From contig NZ_NEHW01000010.1 of the NCBI RefSeq assembly GCF_002112505.1, forward strand, positions 1 through 64,000: a stretch of 64,000 nt of DNA. The letters run 5' to 3'. The notes below the pieces were generated by a model that did no database searches, was not told the origin of the DNA, and saw only the letters and a program-made list of their open reading frames with translations. The position numbers and the translations under genes are program-made. Shown in pieces: positions 1-8,862 of the stretch (positions are counted from its first letter, which is position 1; every line of letters begins with the position of its first letter). This DNA is from Pseudomonas sp. R28(2017). GTDB taxonomy: Bacteria; Pseudomonadota; Gammaproteobacteria; Pseudomonadales; Pseudomonadaceae.

Positions 1-183
1 GGAGTCCACCAGGCGGCGATCGTCGGCCTGGTCGCCGACGTTGAGCGGCAAGGCGCCGAACACGCTGCCAGCGGATACCCGCTGCAGGCCGTTGACGCGA
101 ATATCGGAGATAGTGAAGGACTCGGCGTGAACTTCAGCGATCATCAGTGCGGACATGACCGCAGTTAGCAGCAGACGTTTCAT
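1..183 (-). CDS. bamA: BamA, outer-membrane protein assembly factor (N-terminal fragment)
   Basis: Only the first 61 codons lie in the window; the gene runs off the left edge. The visible protein starts MKRLLLTAVMSALMIAEVHA, a signal peptide ending in an AxA-like site, followed by SFTISDIRVNGLQRVSAG, the start of the first POTRA domain. A ribosome site AAGGAC lies just upstream of the ATG at 183. BamA is the essential barrel protein that folds outer-membrane proteins. It is the gene downstream of rseP, as in most gammaproteobacteria, and the 74-base gap suggests shared transcription. Confidence 0.9.
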   Translation of the reverse strand, partial: MKRLLLTAVMSALMIAEVHAESFTISDIRVNGLQRVSAGSVFGALPLNVGDQADDRRLVDS

Positions 184-257
184 GAAGTCCTTTTATTCCA
201 ACTGGCAATAAACAACCCGCCGCATGGAGGCGGCAGGTTCGCAATTGAGCGAAGCTT

Positions 258-1610
258 TTAAAGTCGACCCAGATCGTTGATCAGGGCGAGCAACATCACC
301 CCTACGACCAAACTGATACCGATCTGGACCCCCCAACCTTGCACCCGTTCCGACAGCGGACGACCGCGCGCCCACTCGACCAGGTAAAACAGCAAATGCC
401 CCCCATCCAGTACTGGAATGGGCAGCAGGTTAAGAACCCCCAGGCTAATGCTCAGGTAGGCCAGGAAATTCAGGAAATCCCCCACGCCGGACTGGGCTGA
501 AGCGCCCGCCACTTTAGCAATGGTTATCGGTCCGCTCAAGTTTTTTACCGAGAGCTCCCCGAACAGCATTTTCTTCAGCGACTCGAGGGTCAGAACACTC
601 ATGTTCCAGGTCCGCGAGAGGCCCTCCCCCACGGCCTCCAGCGGGCCATAGCTGACTTCGCGAAGCATGCTGGCCGGCCATTCGCCGCCCTTGACACCGG
701 CCCCGAGATAGCCGCCGGCCGCCTTGCCTTCACCTTTGCGAGCCAGCGTGACCGGCACATCCAGGGCCGCACCATCGCGCTCGACACGCAGCACCACCTG
801 GGCATCCGGGCGGGCGCGAACGCTGTCCACCACCTGCTGCCAATCACTCAGCGCAGCACCGTCGAGCGCAAGCAACCTGTCGCCAGTCTTCAGACCAGCG
901 GCAGCGGCCGGGCCTCTCGGATCGATCTCGGCCAGTACCGGCGACACCGCCGGCCGCCACGGGCGCAGGCCAAGCGACTGGATAGGGTCCGGCTCGTCAG
1001 CCCCCTTAAGCCAATGGTCCAGTTTCACCTGCAGCTGGCGCTCGGCACTGGCACCCTCGTCGCGCACACCTACCTGCAGTGTGCCGCTCTCGCCCAGACG
1101 CCGAACCAGTTGCAGATTGACCGCCGACCAACCGCTGGTCGCCTTGCCATCAATAGATACAATTTCCTGACCAGCGGCGAGGCCGGCCGACGCGGCCAGG
1201 CTCCCGGATTCGACCGCGCCGATGACCGGGCGGACCTGCTGGGTGCCGAGCATGGCCAACAGCCAGAAGAAGACGATGGCCAGGAGGAAGTTGGCAATCG
1301 GGCCTGCCGCCACGATCGCGATGCGCTGACGCACCGACTTGCGATTGAAAGACTGATGGGCGAGCGCCGCAGGCACATCGCCTTCACGCTCGTCCAGCAT
1401 CTTGACGTAGCCGCCCAGCGGGATCGCCGCCACCACGAACTCGGTGCCCTGGCGGTCGTGCCAGCGCAGCAGCGGCGTGCCGAAGCCGACGGAGAAGCGC
1501 AGCACCTTGACCCCGCAACGGCGGGCGACCCAGAAGTGGCCGAATTCGTGGAACGTGACCAATACACCCAGGGCCACCAGGGTGCCGACAATCATGTAGA
1601 GCGCAGTCAT
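258..1610 (-). CDS. rseP: RseP, site-2 intramembrane zinc metalloprotease
   Basis: This 450-residue multi-pass protein has the HEFGH zinc motif at residues 21-25 in the first membrane segment, two central PDZ domains (about 120-210 and 220-310) and the second active-site motif LDGGH near residue 400 in a later helix. The family cuts anti-sigma factors of the RseA/MucA type inside the membrane, releasing AlgU/RpoE for the envelope stress response, and also cleaves leftover signal peptides. It lies between dxr and bamA on the same strand, 48 bases after dxr. Length is normal for the family. Confidence 0.96.
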   Translation of the reverse strand: MTALYMIVGTLVALGVLVTFHEFGHFWVARRCGVKVLRFSVGFGTPLLRWHDRQGTEFVVAAIPLGGYVKMLDEREGDVPAALAHQSFNRKSVRQRIAIVAAGPIANFLLAIVFFWLLAMLGTQQVRPVIGAVESGSLAASAGLAAGQEIVSIDGKATSGWSAVNLQLVRRLGESGTLQVGVRDEGASAERQLQVKLDHWLKGADEPDPIQSLGLRPWRPAVSPVLAEIDPRGPAAAAGLKTGDRLLALDGAALSDWQQVVDSVRARPDAQVVLRVERDGAALDVPVTLARKGEGKAAGGYLGAGVKGGEWPASMLREVSYGPLEAVGEGLSRTWNMSVLTLESLKKMLFGELSVKNLSGPITIAKVAGASAQSGVGDFLNFLAYLSISLGVLNLLPIPVLDGGHLLFYLVEWARGRPLSERVQGWGVQIGISLVVGVMLLALINDLGRL

Positions 1611-1658
1611 ATCAATCTCCGAATGACGTTCAGCAGAACCCTGGCAGAACGACCAGCC

Positions 1659-2849
1659 TCAACGGCCGTGACGCCTCAGCCACTCGCGAGCCAGCTCGCG
1701 GGCGCGCTGGTCGGCCGCGAACACGGCCTCCAGCGACAGCAGCGGCACCACAGGTTCCTGATCCAGCACCTGTTCGATCATACCCGCGATCTCCGGGAAG
1801 CGGATACGCCGCTGGAGAAATGCCTCGACCGCGACCTCGTTGGCCGCGTTAAGCACCGCAGGTGCACTGTTCCCGGCCTCGGCCGCCTGGCGCGCAAGGC
1901 GCAGGCAGGGGAAGCGTTGTTCGTCCGGCGCCTGGAAGTCCAGACGGGCGATGGCGAACAAGTCCAGCGGGGCAACCCCCGAATCGATACGCTCTGGCCA
2001 GGCCAGGGCGTTGGCGATCGGGGTGCGCATGTCCGGATTGCCCAACTGGGCCAGCACCGAACCATCGACGTAATCGACCAGCGAGTGGATCACGCTTTGC
2101 GGATGCACCACCACTTCGACCTTGGCCGGCGCCGCATCGAACAGCCAGCAGGCTTCGATCAGCTCCAGGCCCTTGTTCATCATGCTGGCCGAGTCCACCG
2201 AAATCTTCCGGCCCATGGACCAGTTGGGGTGGGCGCAGGCCTGCTCCGGCGTGACGTCGACCAGGGCCGCCTGGGGCGTCTCGCGGAACGGCCCACCCGA
2301 GGCAGTCAGCAGGATGCGGCGCACGCCAACCTGGCTCAGGCCACGGGCATAATCGCCGGGCAGGCACTGGAAGATCGCATTGTGCTCGCTGTCGATCGGC
2401 AACAGCACCGCCCCACTGCGACGCACGGCGTCCATGAACAACGCGCCGGACATCACCAGCGCTTCCTTGTTGGCCAGCAATACCTTCTTGCCTGCCTCGA
2501 CCGCTGCCAGGGTCGGGCGCAAGCCGGCAGCACCGACAATGGCCGCCATCACCGCATCCACTTCAGGGGCCGCTGCGACCTCACAGAGGCCCGCCTCCCC
2601 TTCCAGCACCTGCGTGGCACAGCCGGCACCTATCAGGCCATCACGCAGGCGCGCAGCGGCCTCGCCATTGGGCACCACGGCATACACCGGACGGTGCTTG
2701 ACGCACAGGGCCAACAGCTCGTCGATGCGCGAATAGCCGCTCAGCGCGAAGACCTGGTAACGCTCGGGGTGCCGTGCAATCACGTCGAGGGTGCTGAGGC
2801 CGATCGAGCCGGTAGCACCCAGGACGGTAATACGCTGCACGCTGCTCAC
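1659..2849 (-). CDS. dxr: 1-deoxy-D-xylulose 5-phosphate reductoisomerase
   Basis: The enzyme converts DXP to 2-C-methylerythritol 4-phosphate with NADPH, the first committed step of the MEP isoprenoid pathway. Visible motifs are the nucleotide-binding GATGSIG near the N-terminus, LANKEALVMSG, SGGPFRE and the C-terminal SMMNKGLELIEA. I chose the GTG at 2849 (396 residues, usual family length): its GTGA overlaps the cdsA stop by four bases, a typical coupling arrangement. An ATG at 2873 would add eight residues inside cdsA and looks less likely. Also called ispC. Confidence 0.95.
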   Translation of the reverse strand: MSSVQRITVLGATGSIGLSTLDVIARHPERYQVFALSGYSRIDELLALCVKHRPVYAVVPNGEAAARLRDGLIGAGCATQVLEGEAGLCEVAAAPEVDAVMAAIVGAAGLRPTLAAVEAGKKVLLANKEALVMSGALFMDAVRRSGAVLLPIDSEHNAIFQCLPGDYARGLSQVGVRRILLTASGGPFRETPQAALVDVTPEQACAHPNWSMGRKISVDSASMMNKGLELIEACWLFDAAPAKVEVVVHPQSVIHSLVDYVDGSVLAQLGNPDMRTPIANALAWPERIDSGVAPLDLFAIARLDFQAPDEQRFPCLRLARQAAEAGNSAPAVLNAANEVAVEAFLQRRIRFPEIAGMIEQVLDQEPVVPLLSLEAVFAADQRARELAREWLRRHGR

Positions 2850-3661
2850 ATCACACCCCATTCGGCGGCCCACAGCAGCACGGCAAAGATCGGGATCGCT
2901 GCCGTCAGGCTGTCGATGCGATCGAGCACACCACCATGGCCTGGCAGCAGGTTGCTGCTGTCCTTGATGCCGGCACGGCGCTTGAACATGCTCTCGGTCA
3001 GATCGCCGATCACCGACGACATAACCACCAGCGCAGCACCCAGCAGCCCCAGCAGAAGCTGGCCGAAGCCCCAGTCACGGCTGATGCCGACCACCAGGGT
3101 GATCACCAGGCTGACCGCCAGGCCGCCATAGACGCCTTCCCAGCTCTTGCCCGGGCTCACCTGCGGCGCAAGCTTGCGCCTGCCGAAGGCACGGCCGGAG
3201 AAATAGGCACCGATATCGGCCGCCCAGACCAGCACCATGACCGACAGGATCAGCCAGTTACCCAACTGCCAGTGCTTGAGCAGGATCAGCCCTTGCCAGG
3301 CCGGCAACAGGATCAGCAGGCCGATCAGCAGCTTGCAGGCCGCACTGGCCCACAGCTCGCTGCTGCGCGGATAGGTCAACACCAGCCAGGTGGCCAGCCC
3401 CCACCAGATGACAGAAGCGCCGAGCACCCAGGGTGCCAGATCCGGCATGAGGTGGAGCAGCATCAGCGCTCCGGCGACCACGGCGGCATAGGCGATGCGC
3501 AGCGGCTGGGCCACAAGCCCGGCCAGGCGCGCCCACTCCCAGGCACCGAGGGTCACCACGAAGCCGATGAACAGGGCGAAGTCCCCACCGTTGAGCAGGA
3601 AGAAACCGCCCAGCGCGACCGGCAACAGGATCAGCGCAGTAATGATGCGTTGTTTAAGCAT
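2846..3661 (-). CDS. cdsA: Phosphatidate cytidylyltransferase (CDP-diglyceride synthase)
   Basis: CdsA makes CDP-diacylglycerol from phosphatidic acid and CTP in the inner membrane, feeding all phospholipid head-group branches. The 271-residue protein is a string of hydrophobic helices and ends with the family signature, seen here as GDLTESMFKRRAGIKDSS followed by LPGHGGVLDRIDSL. The ATG at 3661 shares its A with the stop of uppS (TAATG), and the end overlaps dxr by four bases, so the three genes are probably translationally coupled. Confidence 0.95.
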   Translation of the reverse strand: MLKQRIITALILLPVALGGFFLLNGGDFALFIGFVVTLGAWEWARLAGLVAQPLRIAYAAVVAGALMLLHLMPDLAPWVLGASVIWWGLATWLVLTYPRSSELWASAACKLLIGLLILLPAWQGLILLKHWQLGNWLILSVMVLVWAADIGAYFSGRAFGRRKLAPQVSPGKSWEGVYGGLAVSLVITLVVGISRDWGFGQLLLGLLGAALVVMSSVIGDLTESMFKRRAGIKDSSNLLPGHGGVLDRIDSLTAAIPIFAVLLWAAEWGVM

Positions 3662-4416
3662 TAAGCACGAGCTCCAGCCTCGACCTGCTCGCTGGTCTTA
3701 CCGAAGCGGCGCTGGCGCGAAGCGAAATCGGCCAGGGCTTTGCGCATGGCCTCGTGTTTGAAATCCGGCCAGTAGAGGTCGGAGAAGTACAGCTCGGCGT
3801 AGGCCAGCTGCCACAGCAGGAAGTTGCTGATACGGTGCTCGCCACCGGTGCGGATGCACAGGTCGGGCAAGGGCAGCTCGCCTGTGGCCAGGCAGGTCTG
3901 CAGCAGGCCCGGGGTGATGTCGTCCGGGCGCAGATGGCCGGCCTGAACCTCACGCGCCAGGCGCTGGGCGGCCTGGGCGATATCCCACTGACCGCCGTAG
4001 TTGGCGGCGATCTGCAGGATGAAGCGGTTGCTGCCCGCGGTCAGCGCCTCGGCTTCGCGCATGGCAGCCTGCAGTTCGGGGTGGAAACGCGAACGGTCGC
4101 CGATGATGCGCAGGCTGATGTTGTTCTCGTTGAGGCGCCGGGCCTCACGGCGCAAGGCCGAGAAGAACAGCTCCATCAACGCCCCGACCTCGTCGGCCGG
4201 GCGCTGCCAGTTCTCACTGGAGAACGCGAACAGGGTCAGCACCTCGACCCCGGATTCGGCACACACCTCGATGACCGCGCGCACCGCATCGACGCCGGCC
4301 TTGTGCCCGGCGACGCCGGGCAAAAGGCGCTTCTTCGCCCAGCGGTTGTTGCCATCCATGATGATCGCGACATGACGCGGCACCGACGATGGTGCCGCCA
4401 ACTTGGACTTTTCCAT
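3661..4416 (-). CDS. uppS: Undecaprenyl diphosphate synthase (cis-prenyltransferase)
   Basis: This makes the C55 lipid carrier precursor for peptidoglycan and O-antigen by adding isopentenyl units to farnesyl diphosphate. Family motifs are all present in the 251 residues: MDGNNRWAKKR with the catalytic Asp near residue 20, the GHKAG substrate loop, FAFSSENWQRP, and the C-terminal RTGGEHRISNFLLWQ. It follows frr by 15 bases and runs directly into cdsA. Also named ispU. Confidence 0.96.
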   Translation of the reverse strand: MEKSKLAAPSSVPRHVAIIMDGNNRWAKKRLLPGVAGHKAGVDAVRAVIEVCAESGVEVLTLFAFSSENWQRPADEVGALMELFFSALRREARRLNENNISLRIIGDRSRFHPELQAAMREAEALTAGSNRFILQIAANYGGQWDIAQAAQRLAREVQAGHLRPDDITPGLLQTCLATGELPLPDLCIRTGGEHRISNFLLWQLAYAELYFSDLYWPDFKHEAMRKALADFASRQRRFGKTSEQVEAGARA

Positions 4417-4431
4417 TAAAAAACCTCGGCC

Positions 4432-4989
4432 TTAAACGGCCATCAGGTCCTTTTCCTTGGCTTTGTAAGCAGCATCGACTTCAGCAATGAACTTGTCGGT
4501 CAGCTTCTGGATTTCATCAGCGGCGCGACGTTCTTCGTCTTCGCTGATTTCCTTGTCCTTGGTCAGCTTCTTCAGGTCACCCAGGGCATCACGACGCACG
4601 TTGCGCACGGCCACCTTGGCGTCTTCGGCAACGCCGCTGGCCTGCTTGGTGTAGCCCTTGCGGGTCTCTTCGGTCAGGGCCGGCATCGGGACGCGGATGG
4701 TGGTACCGGCGCTGGACGGGTTCAGGCCCAGGTCGGAGGTCAGGATGGCCTTCTCGATGGCCGCGCTGAGGTTCTTGTCGTGCGCGACGATCTTCAGGGT
4801 GCGGGCGTCTTCGACGGTGATCGCAGCTACCTGGTTCAGCGGCATCTCGCTGCCCCAGGCCGTGACCTTGACACTGTCCAGGATGCTTGGGTGGGCGCGA
4901 CCGGTACGGATCGCCGCCAGGTTGCGTGCCAGGGCTTCGATGGACTTGCCCATGCGCTCCTGCGCGTCTTTCTTGATGTCGTTGATCAT
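4432..4989 (-). CDS. frr: Ribosome recycling factor
   Basis: RRF splits post-termination ribosomes together with EF-G. The 185-residue protein shows the standard family sequence, including [21 protein letters not shown] and a charged helical C-terminus ([24 protein letters not shown] is the long helix region). Its ATG at 4989 overlaps the stop of pyrH (ATGA), and uppS follows closely. Placement between pyrH and uppS is the conserved gammaproteobacterial order. Confidence 0.97.
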
Positions 4990-5729
4990 GCTTGGCCTTC
5001 CTCGATCAGAGTACCTTCAGCGCCACCCACCACGATGTTCAGCAGGGCGCCAGGCTTGTTCATGTTGAATACCCGCAATGGCATCTTGTGGTCACGGCAC
5101 AGGCAAATTGCGGTCAGGTCCATCACACCCAACTTGCGATCCAAGACCTCGTCATAGGTCAGGTGATCGAACTTCTCGGCATGCGGATCCTTGAATGGGT
5201 CGGCAGTGTACACGCCATCGACCTTGGTCGCCTTCAGCACCACGTCGGCATCGATTTCGATGGCGCGCAGGCAGGCTGCAGAGTCGGTGGTGAAGAACGG
5301 GTTGCCGGTACCGGCAGAGAAAATTACCACATCCCCGGAGTTGAGGTGGCGAATAGCTTTGCGACGATCGTAATGATCGGTGACGCCAACCATGGAAATG
5401 GCCGACATGACCAGGGCCGGGATGTTCGAACGCTCCAGCGCATCGCGCATGGCCAGGCCGTTCATCACGGTAGCCAGCATGCCCATGTGGTCGCCGGTGA
5501 CGCGGTCCATGCCGGCTGCGCTGAGCGCTGCGCCGCGGAACAGGTTGCCACCACCGATCACCAGGCCGACCTGAACGCCGATCCCTACCAGCTGGCCGAC
5601 TTCAAGGGCCATGCGATCCAGCACCTTCGGATCGATCCCGAAGTCTTCCGAGCCCATCAGGGCCTCGCCGCTAAGTTTGAGCAAAATGCGTTTATAGCGA
5701 GGTTGGCGACCACTCACCTGCTGAGCCAT
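4986..5729 (-). CDS. pyrH: UMP kinase
   Basis: PyrH phosphorylates UMP to UDP with ATP in pyrimidine nucleotide synthesis; the bacterial enzyme is a hexamer of the amino-acid-kinase fold. The 247 residues carry KLSGEALMG near residue 20, the GGGNLFRG glycine loop and the [15 protein letters not shown] helix. It overlaps frr by four bases. A 180-base gap separates it from tsf and holds a strong hairpin and a possible promoter, so pyrH may start a separate transcript. Confidence 0.97.
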
Positions 5730-5909
5730 TGCGAGTCTCTCCTGCGGCGTACTTTTAGAAAATTCGTGCGAGCCGTTTTCGGCTTGCTAACTGTAGCGTG
5801 GCACCGTTTTGGTGCCAGCAGCATCGGGCCTTATAAACCCTTTGCCGTTTTGACAAAGAGGCTGCGCGCGTGAGCGGGCAGCCTCTTTGGGGCGACAGAC
5901 GGGGCTGTC
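5730..5909 (-). promoter_or_regulatory. tsf-pyrH spacer with possible pyrH promoter
   Basis: Reading the minus strand, TTGTCA (5856-5851) is followed 15 bases later by TATAAG (5835-5830). This is a plausible but short-spaced sigma-70 promoter lying just after the tsf hairpin. A further small inverted repeat, GGCACC/GGTGCC, occupies 5800-5816. These are visual matches only; no transcription start is known here. Confidence 0.3.
5854..5889 (-). terminator. Hairpin after tsf
   Basis: A perfect 12-base inverted repeat, CAAAGAGGCTGC at 5854-5865 and its complement at 5878-5889, encloses a 12-base loop. It lies 20 bases past the tsf stop. The arm ends CTCTTTG, but no long U run follows, so it is likely a terminator or partial attenuator between tsf and pyrH. 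Confidence 0.55.
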
Positions 5910-6773
5910 TTACTGCTTGGCAGCGGCTACCTGAGCGGCAACTTCAGCAGCGAAGTCGTCGACCGGCTTCTCGATGCCTTCGCCAACCTTGAAGTAGGTG
6001 AAGGAAACGATTTCAGCGCCGGCTTTCTTGGCCAGCTCGCCAACTTTGACTTCTGGGTTCATGACGAAGGCTTGCTCTTTCAGCGAGGCTTCGGCCTTGA
6101 ACTTGGCGATACGACCGTTGACCATGTTCTCAACGATGTTTTCCGGCTTGCCGGCGATCTTGTCAGCGTTCAGCTGCAGGAAGACGCCCTTCTCGCGCTC
6201 GATGGCCTCGGCGGAGATTTCCGACGAATCCAGGAACTCTGGGTTCGAGGCTGCAACGTGCATGGCGATGTTCTTGGCCAGCTCGATGTCGCCGCCCTTC
6301 AGGACAACGGCAGCGCCGATCTTGTTGCCGTGCAGGTAGGCGCCAACGACGTCACCTTCAACGCGCACCAGGCGACGGATGTTGACGTTCTCGCCGCACT
6401 TGGCAACCAGGGCTTCACGAGCAGCTTCACGCGAGGCGATCAGCGGGGCAGCGTCGGTCAGCTTCTGAGCGAAGGCTTCTTCCAGGCTTTCGGCCACGAA
6501 GTTCTTGAAGTCGTCTTGCAGGGCCAGGAAGTCGGTCTGCGAGTTCACTTCCAGCAGAACGGCGGCTTTGCCGTCGGTCTTGACGGCGATAGCGCCTTCA
6601 GCAGCCACGTTGCCAGCCTTCTTGGCGGCCTTGATGGCGCCCGAGGCACGCATGTCGTCAATGGCTTTCTCGATGTCGCCGCCGGCCTTTTCCAGGGCCT
6701 TTTTGCAATCCATCATGCCTTCGCCGGTACGCTCGCGCAGTTCTTTGACCAGCGCCGCAGTAATTGCTGCCAT
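5910..6773 (-). CDS. tsf: Elongation factor Ts
   Basis: EF-Ts is the GDP exchange factor for EF-Tu. The 287-residue protein has the N-terminal UBA-like module with LRERTGEGMMDCKKALEKA, followed by the core domain containing LLEVNSQTDFLA. Length and sequence are typical for Pseudomonas. It is downstream of rpsB on the same strand, separated by 184 bases holding an intrinsic terminator-like hairpin, the conserved rpsB-tsf arrangement. Confidence 0.97.
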   Translation of the reverse strand: MAAITAALVKELRERTGEGMMDCKKALEKAGGDIEKAIDDMRASGAIKAAKKAGNVAAEGAIAVKTDGKAAVLLEVNSQTDFLALQDDFKNFVAESLEEAFAQKLTDAAPLIASREAAREALVAKCGENVNIRRLVRVEGDVVGAYLHGNKIGAAVVLKGGDIELAKNIAMHVAASNPEFLDSSEISAEAIEREKGVFLQLNADKIAGKPENIVENMVNGRIAKFKAEASLKEQAFVMNPEVKVGELAKKAGAEIVSFTYFKVGEGIEKPVDDFAAEVAAQVAAAKQ

Positions 6774-6906
6774 TTCAAAATCCTCTTGGAAAGTTTTTCA
6801 ACCATTCCACCCGCTCGTCACGGGCGTTAAATTCTGCAAATCGCTGCCTTTATATCAGCTCGCCCATCATGCGGGGCCGTTGCTGACAGCAGGATTTCAA
6901 GGTGGC

Positions 6907-6930
6907 AAAAAGGGGGCAGAGCCCCCTTTT
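6907..6930 (-). terminator. rpsB-tsf intergenic terminator/attenuator
   Basis: On the minus strand the RNA would fold AAAAGGGGGC / GCCCCCTTTT around a three-base loop and end in five U residues, a textbook intrinsic terminator. It lies about 28 bases past the rpsB stop and well before tsf. It probably lowers tsf transcription relative to rpsB by partial read-through, as known for the E. coli rpsB-tsf operon. Confidence 0.75.
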
Positions 6931-6957
6931 CGCGTGCCAAGTAGACGCTAGCGCCTA

Positions 6958-7695
6958 TTACTCAGCAGCAGGTGCAGCCGCTTCTTCAGCGTAGACTTCA
7001 GTGCCGCCGGCAACGTTGTTGCGGCCGCGGATGACGGCGTCAGCCATCGAAGTCATGTACAGCTCGATAGCGCGGATGGCGTCATCGTTACCTGGGATAA
7101 CGAAGTCAACGCCTTCTGGGCTGCTGTTGGTATCGACAACGCCGATAACCGGGATGCCCAGCTTGTTGGCTTCGGTGATAGCAATGCGCTCGTGGTCAAC
7201 GTCGATCACGAACAGGGCATCAGGCAGGCCGCCCATGTCCTTGATACCACCCAGGCTGCGGTCCAGCTTTTCCAGATCGCGCGAACGCATCAGGGCTTCT
7301 TTCTTGGTCAGCTTGGCGAAGGTGCCATCTTCGGCCTGGGTTTCCAGGTCGCGCAGACGCTTGATCGAAGCACGGATGGTCTTGTAGTTGGTCAGCATGC
7401 CGCCCAACCAACGGTGGTCAACGTATGGCGAACCTGCGCGAGCAGCTTGCTCGGCAACGATCTTGCCGGCGGAACGCTTGGTGCCGACGAACAGGATCTT
7501 GTTCTTGCCCTGGGCCAGGCGCTCTACGAACGACAGAGCGTCGTTGAACATCGGCAGGGTTTTTTCCAGGTTGATGATGTGGATCTTGTTACGCGCGCCG
7601 AAAATGTACTTGCCCATTTTCGGGTTCCAGTAACGGGTCTGGTGGCCGAAGTGCACACCGGCCTTCAGCATATCGCGCATGTTGACTTGGGACAT
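6958..7695 (-). CDS. rpsB: 30S ribosomal protein S2
   Basis: S2 joins the small subunit late and contacts S1. The 245 residues begin MSQVNMRDMLKAGVHFGHQT and contain the family motifs KMGKYIFGARNKIHIINLEKT (19-mer core) and VDHRWLGGMLTNYKT. The C-terminus is a short Ala/Glu-rich tail. It is the first gene of the minus-strand block and has a long leader (7696 to about 7830) likely used for autoregulation. A ribosome site AAGGAA lies 7 bases before the ATG at 7695. Confidence 0.97.
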   Translation of the reverse strand: MSQVNMRDMLKAGVHFGHQTRYWNPKMGKYIFGARNKIHIINLEKTLPMFNDALSFVERLAQGKNKILFVGTKRSAGKIVAEQAARAGSPYVDHRWLGGMLTNYKTIRASIKRLRDLETQAEDGTFAKLTKKEALMRSRDLEKLDRSLGGIKDMGGLPDALFVIDVDHERIAITEANKLGIPVIGVVDTNSSPEGVDFVIPGNDDAIRAIELYMTSMADAVIRGRNNVAGGTEVYAEEAAAPAAE

Positions 7696-7830
7696 GATAG
7701 TTCCTTGATAAGTCGGGTTGGGCCTCCACGTATCCCAATGACCAACCCACGAATCATGCGATCCGGGGCACCCAGGTCATCGTGTCGACACGTGTGTGGG
7801 TTTGGAGCTGACGGGGTCGTCCCCGAAAGC
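7696..7830 (-). promoter_or_regulatory. rpsB mRNA leader with competing hairpins
   Basis: The gap between rpsB and map (7696-8041) has no gene. About 135 bases of it form the rpsB leader. A central CCAACCC segment (7742-7748) can pair either with GGGTTGG at 7715-7721, close to the start codon, or with GTGGGTT at 7796-7802 further upstream, so the two stems exclude each other. A 12-base palindrome CGTGTCGACACG lies at 7781-7792. In E. coli, S2 represses its own operon through the rpsB leader; a similar role here is an inference from position and structure. Confidence 0.5.
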
Positions 7831-7835
7831 GGCGC

Positions 7836-7872
7836 ATTTTATACCACAGACCGCGAGCGAACGGAACCCGGA
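7836..7872 (-). promoter_or_regulatory. Putative rpsB promoter
   Basis: On the minus strand TATAAAAT (7843-7836) makes a good -10 element and is followed by the GC-rich discriminator GCGCCGC. Such a discriminator is typical of promoters under stringent (ppGpp/DksA) control, as for ribosomal protein genes. The matching -35 is poor (TTCCGT at a 17-base spacing). Between this site and map, the plus strand has a possible -10 TAGAAT at 7985-7990 for map, with no clear -35. Confidence 0.5.
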
Positions 7873-8041
7873 TCAGGTCGCGTCCGTCAGCAGTTTTTGC
7901 AGCACCCTGGCAAACAGGCCAGAATGCCTCCTATAGACCGCAGCATGGCCGCCTTTATCCCGACAGAATGCCGCCCTGCTCTGCTAGAATCCGGCCTTTC
8001 CCGTTTGTTCGCGCCGCCTGCGGCGCCGTAGAGAGCCTGTA

Positions 8042-8824
8042 ATGACCGTCACCATCAAGACTGCAGAAGACATCGAGAAGATGCGCATCGCCGGCCGCCT
8101 GGCCGCCGAGGTGCTGGAAATGATCGAGGAACACGTCAAGCCCGGCGTCACCACCGAAGAGCTCGACCGCCTGTGCCACGACTACATCGTCAACGTCCAG
8201 CAGGCCATCCCGGCGCCCCTCAACTACAAGGGCTACCCGAAGTCGATCTGCACCTCGATCAACCATGTGGTCTGCCACGGCATCCCCAACGACAAGCCGC
8301 TCAAGGACGGTGACACGCTCAACATCGATGTCACCGTGATCAAGGACGGCTACCACGGCGACACCAGCCGCATGTTCCACGTCGGCACCGTGCCGGTCTG
8401 GGCCGAACGCCTGTCCAAGGTCACCCAGGAATGCATGTACAAGGCCATCGAGCTGGTCAAGCCGGGCTGCCGCCTGGGCGACATCGGTGAAGTGATCCAG
8501 AAGCACGCCGAGAAGAACGGCTTCTCCGTGGTGCGCGAGTTCTGTGGCCATGGCATCGGCAAGGTGTTCCATGAAGAGCCGCAGATCCTCCACTACGGCC
8601 GCGCCGGCACCGGCATGGAGCTCAAGGAAGGCATGACCTTCACCATCGAGCCGATGATCAACCAGGGCAAGGCCGACACCAAGGTGCTGGGCGACGGCTG
8701 GACCGCCATCACCAAGGACCGCAAGCTCTCGGCCCAGTGGGAGCACACCCTGGTGGTGACCGCTACCGGCTACGAGATCTTCACCCTGCGCAAGGACGAC
8801 ACCATCCCGCGCACCTCGGCCTGA
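8042..8824 (+). CDS. map: Type I methionine aminopeptidase
   Basis: MAP removes the initiator methionine from new proteins. The 260-residue protein keeps the metal and catalytic residues of the family: His79 in NHVVCHG, Asp96 and Asp107 in the NIDVTVIKDGYHGDTSR stretch, the GHGIG histidine near 171, Glu in FTIEPM and the final Glu in WEHTL. It is transcribed divergently from rpsB and lies 38 bases upstream of glnD. Confidence 0.97.
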   Translation: MTVTIKTAEDIEKMRIAGRLAAEVLEMIEEHVKPGVTTEELDRLCHDYIVNVQQAIPAPLNYKGYPKSICTSINHVVCHGIPNDKPLKDGDTLNIDVTVIKDGYHGDTSRMFHVGTVPVWAERLSKVTQECMYKAIELVKPGCRLGDIGEVIQKHAEKNGFSVVREFCGHGIGKVFHEEPQILHYGRAGTGMELKEGMTFTIEPMINQGKADTKVLGDGWTAITKDRKLSAQWEHTLVVTATGYEIFTLRKDDTIPRTSA

Positions 8825-8862
8825 TTGCACCCAAGGCAACCCCTAGACAGGAACGCGACGCG

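Noticed and set aside
1014..3131. A 705-codon plus-strand open frame opposite rseP, dxr and cdsA
   Set aside because: It is antisense to three well-supported genes, has low-complexity Arg/Gln/His-rich composition from high-GC codon bias, and no family match.
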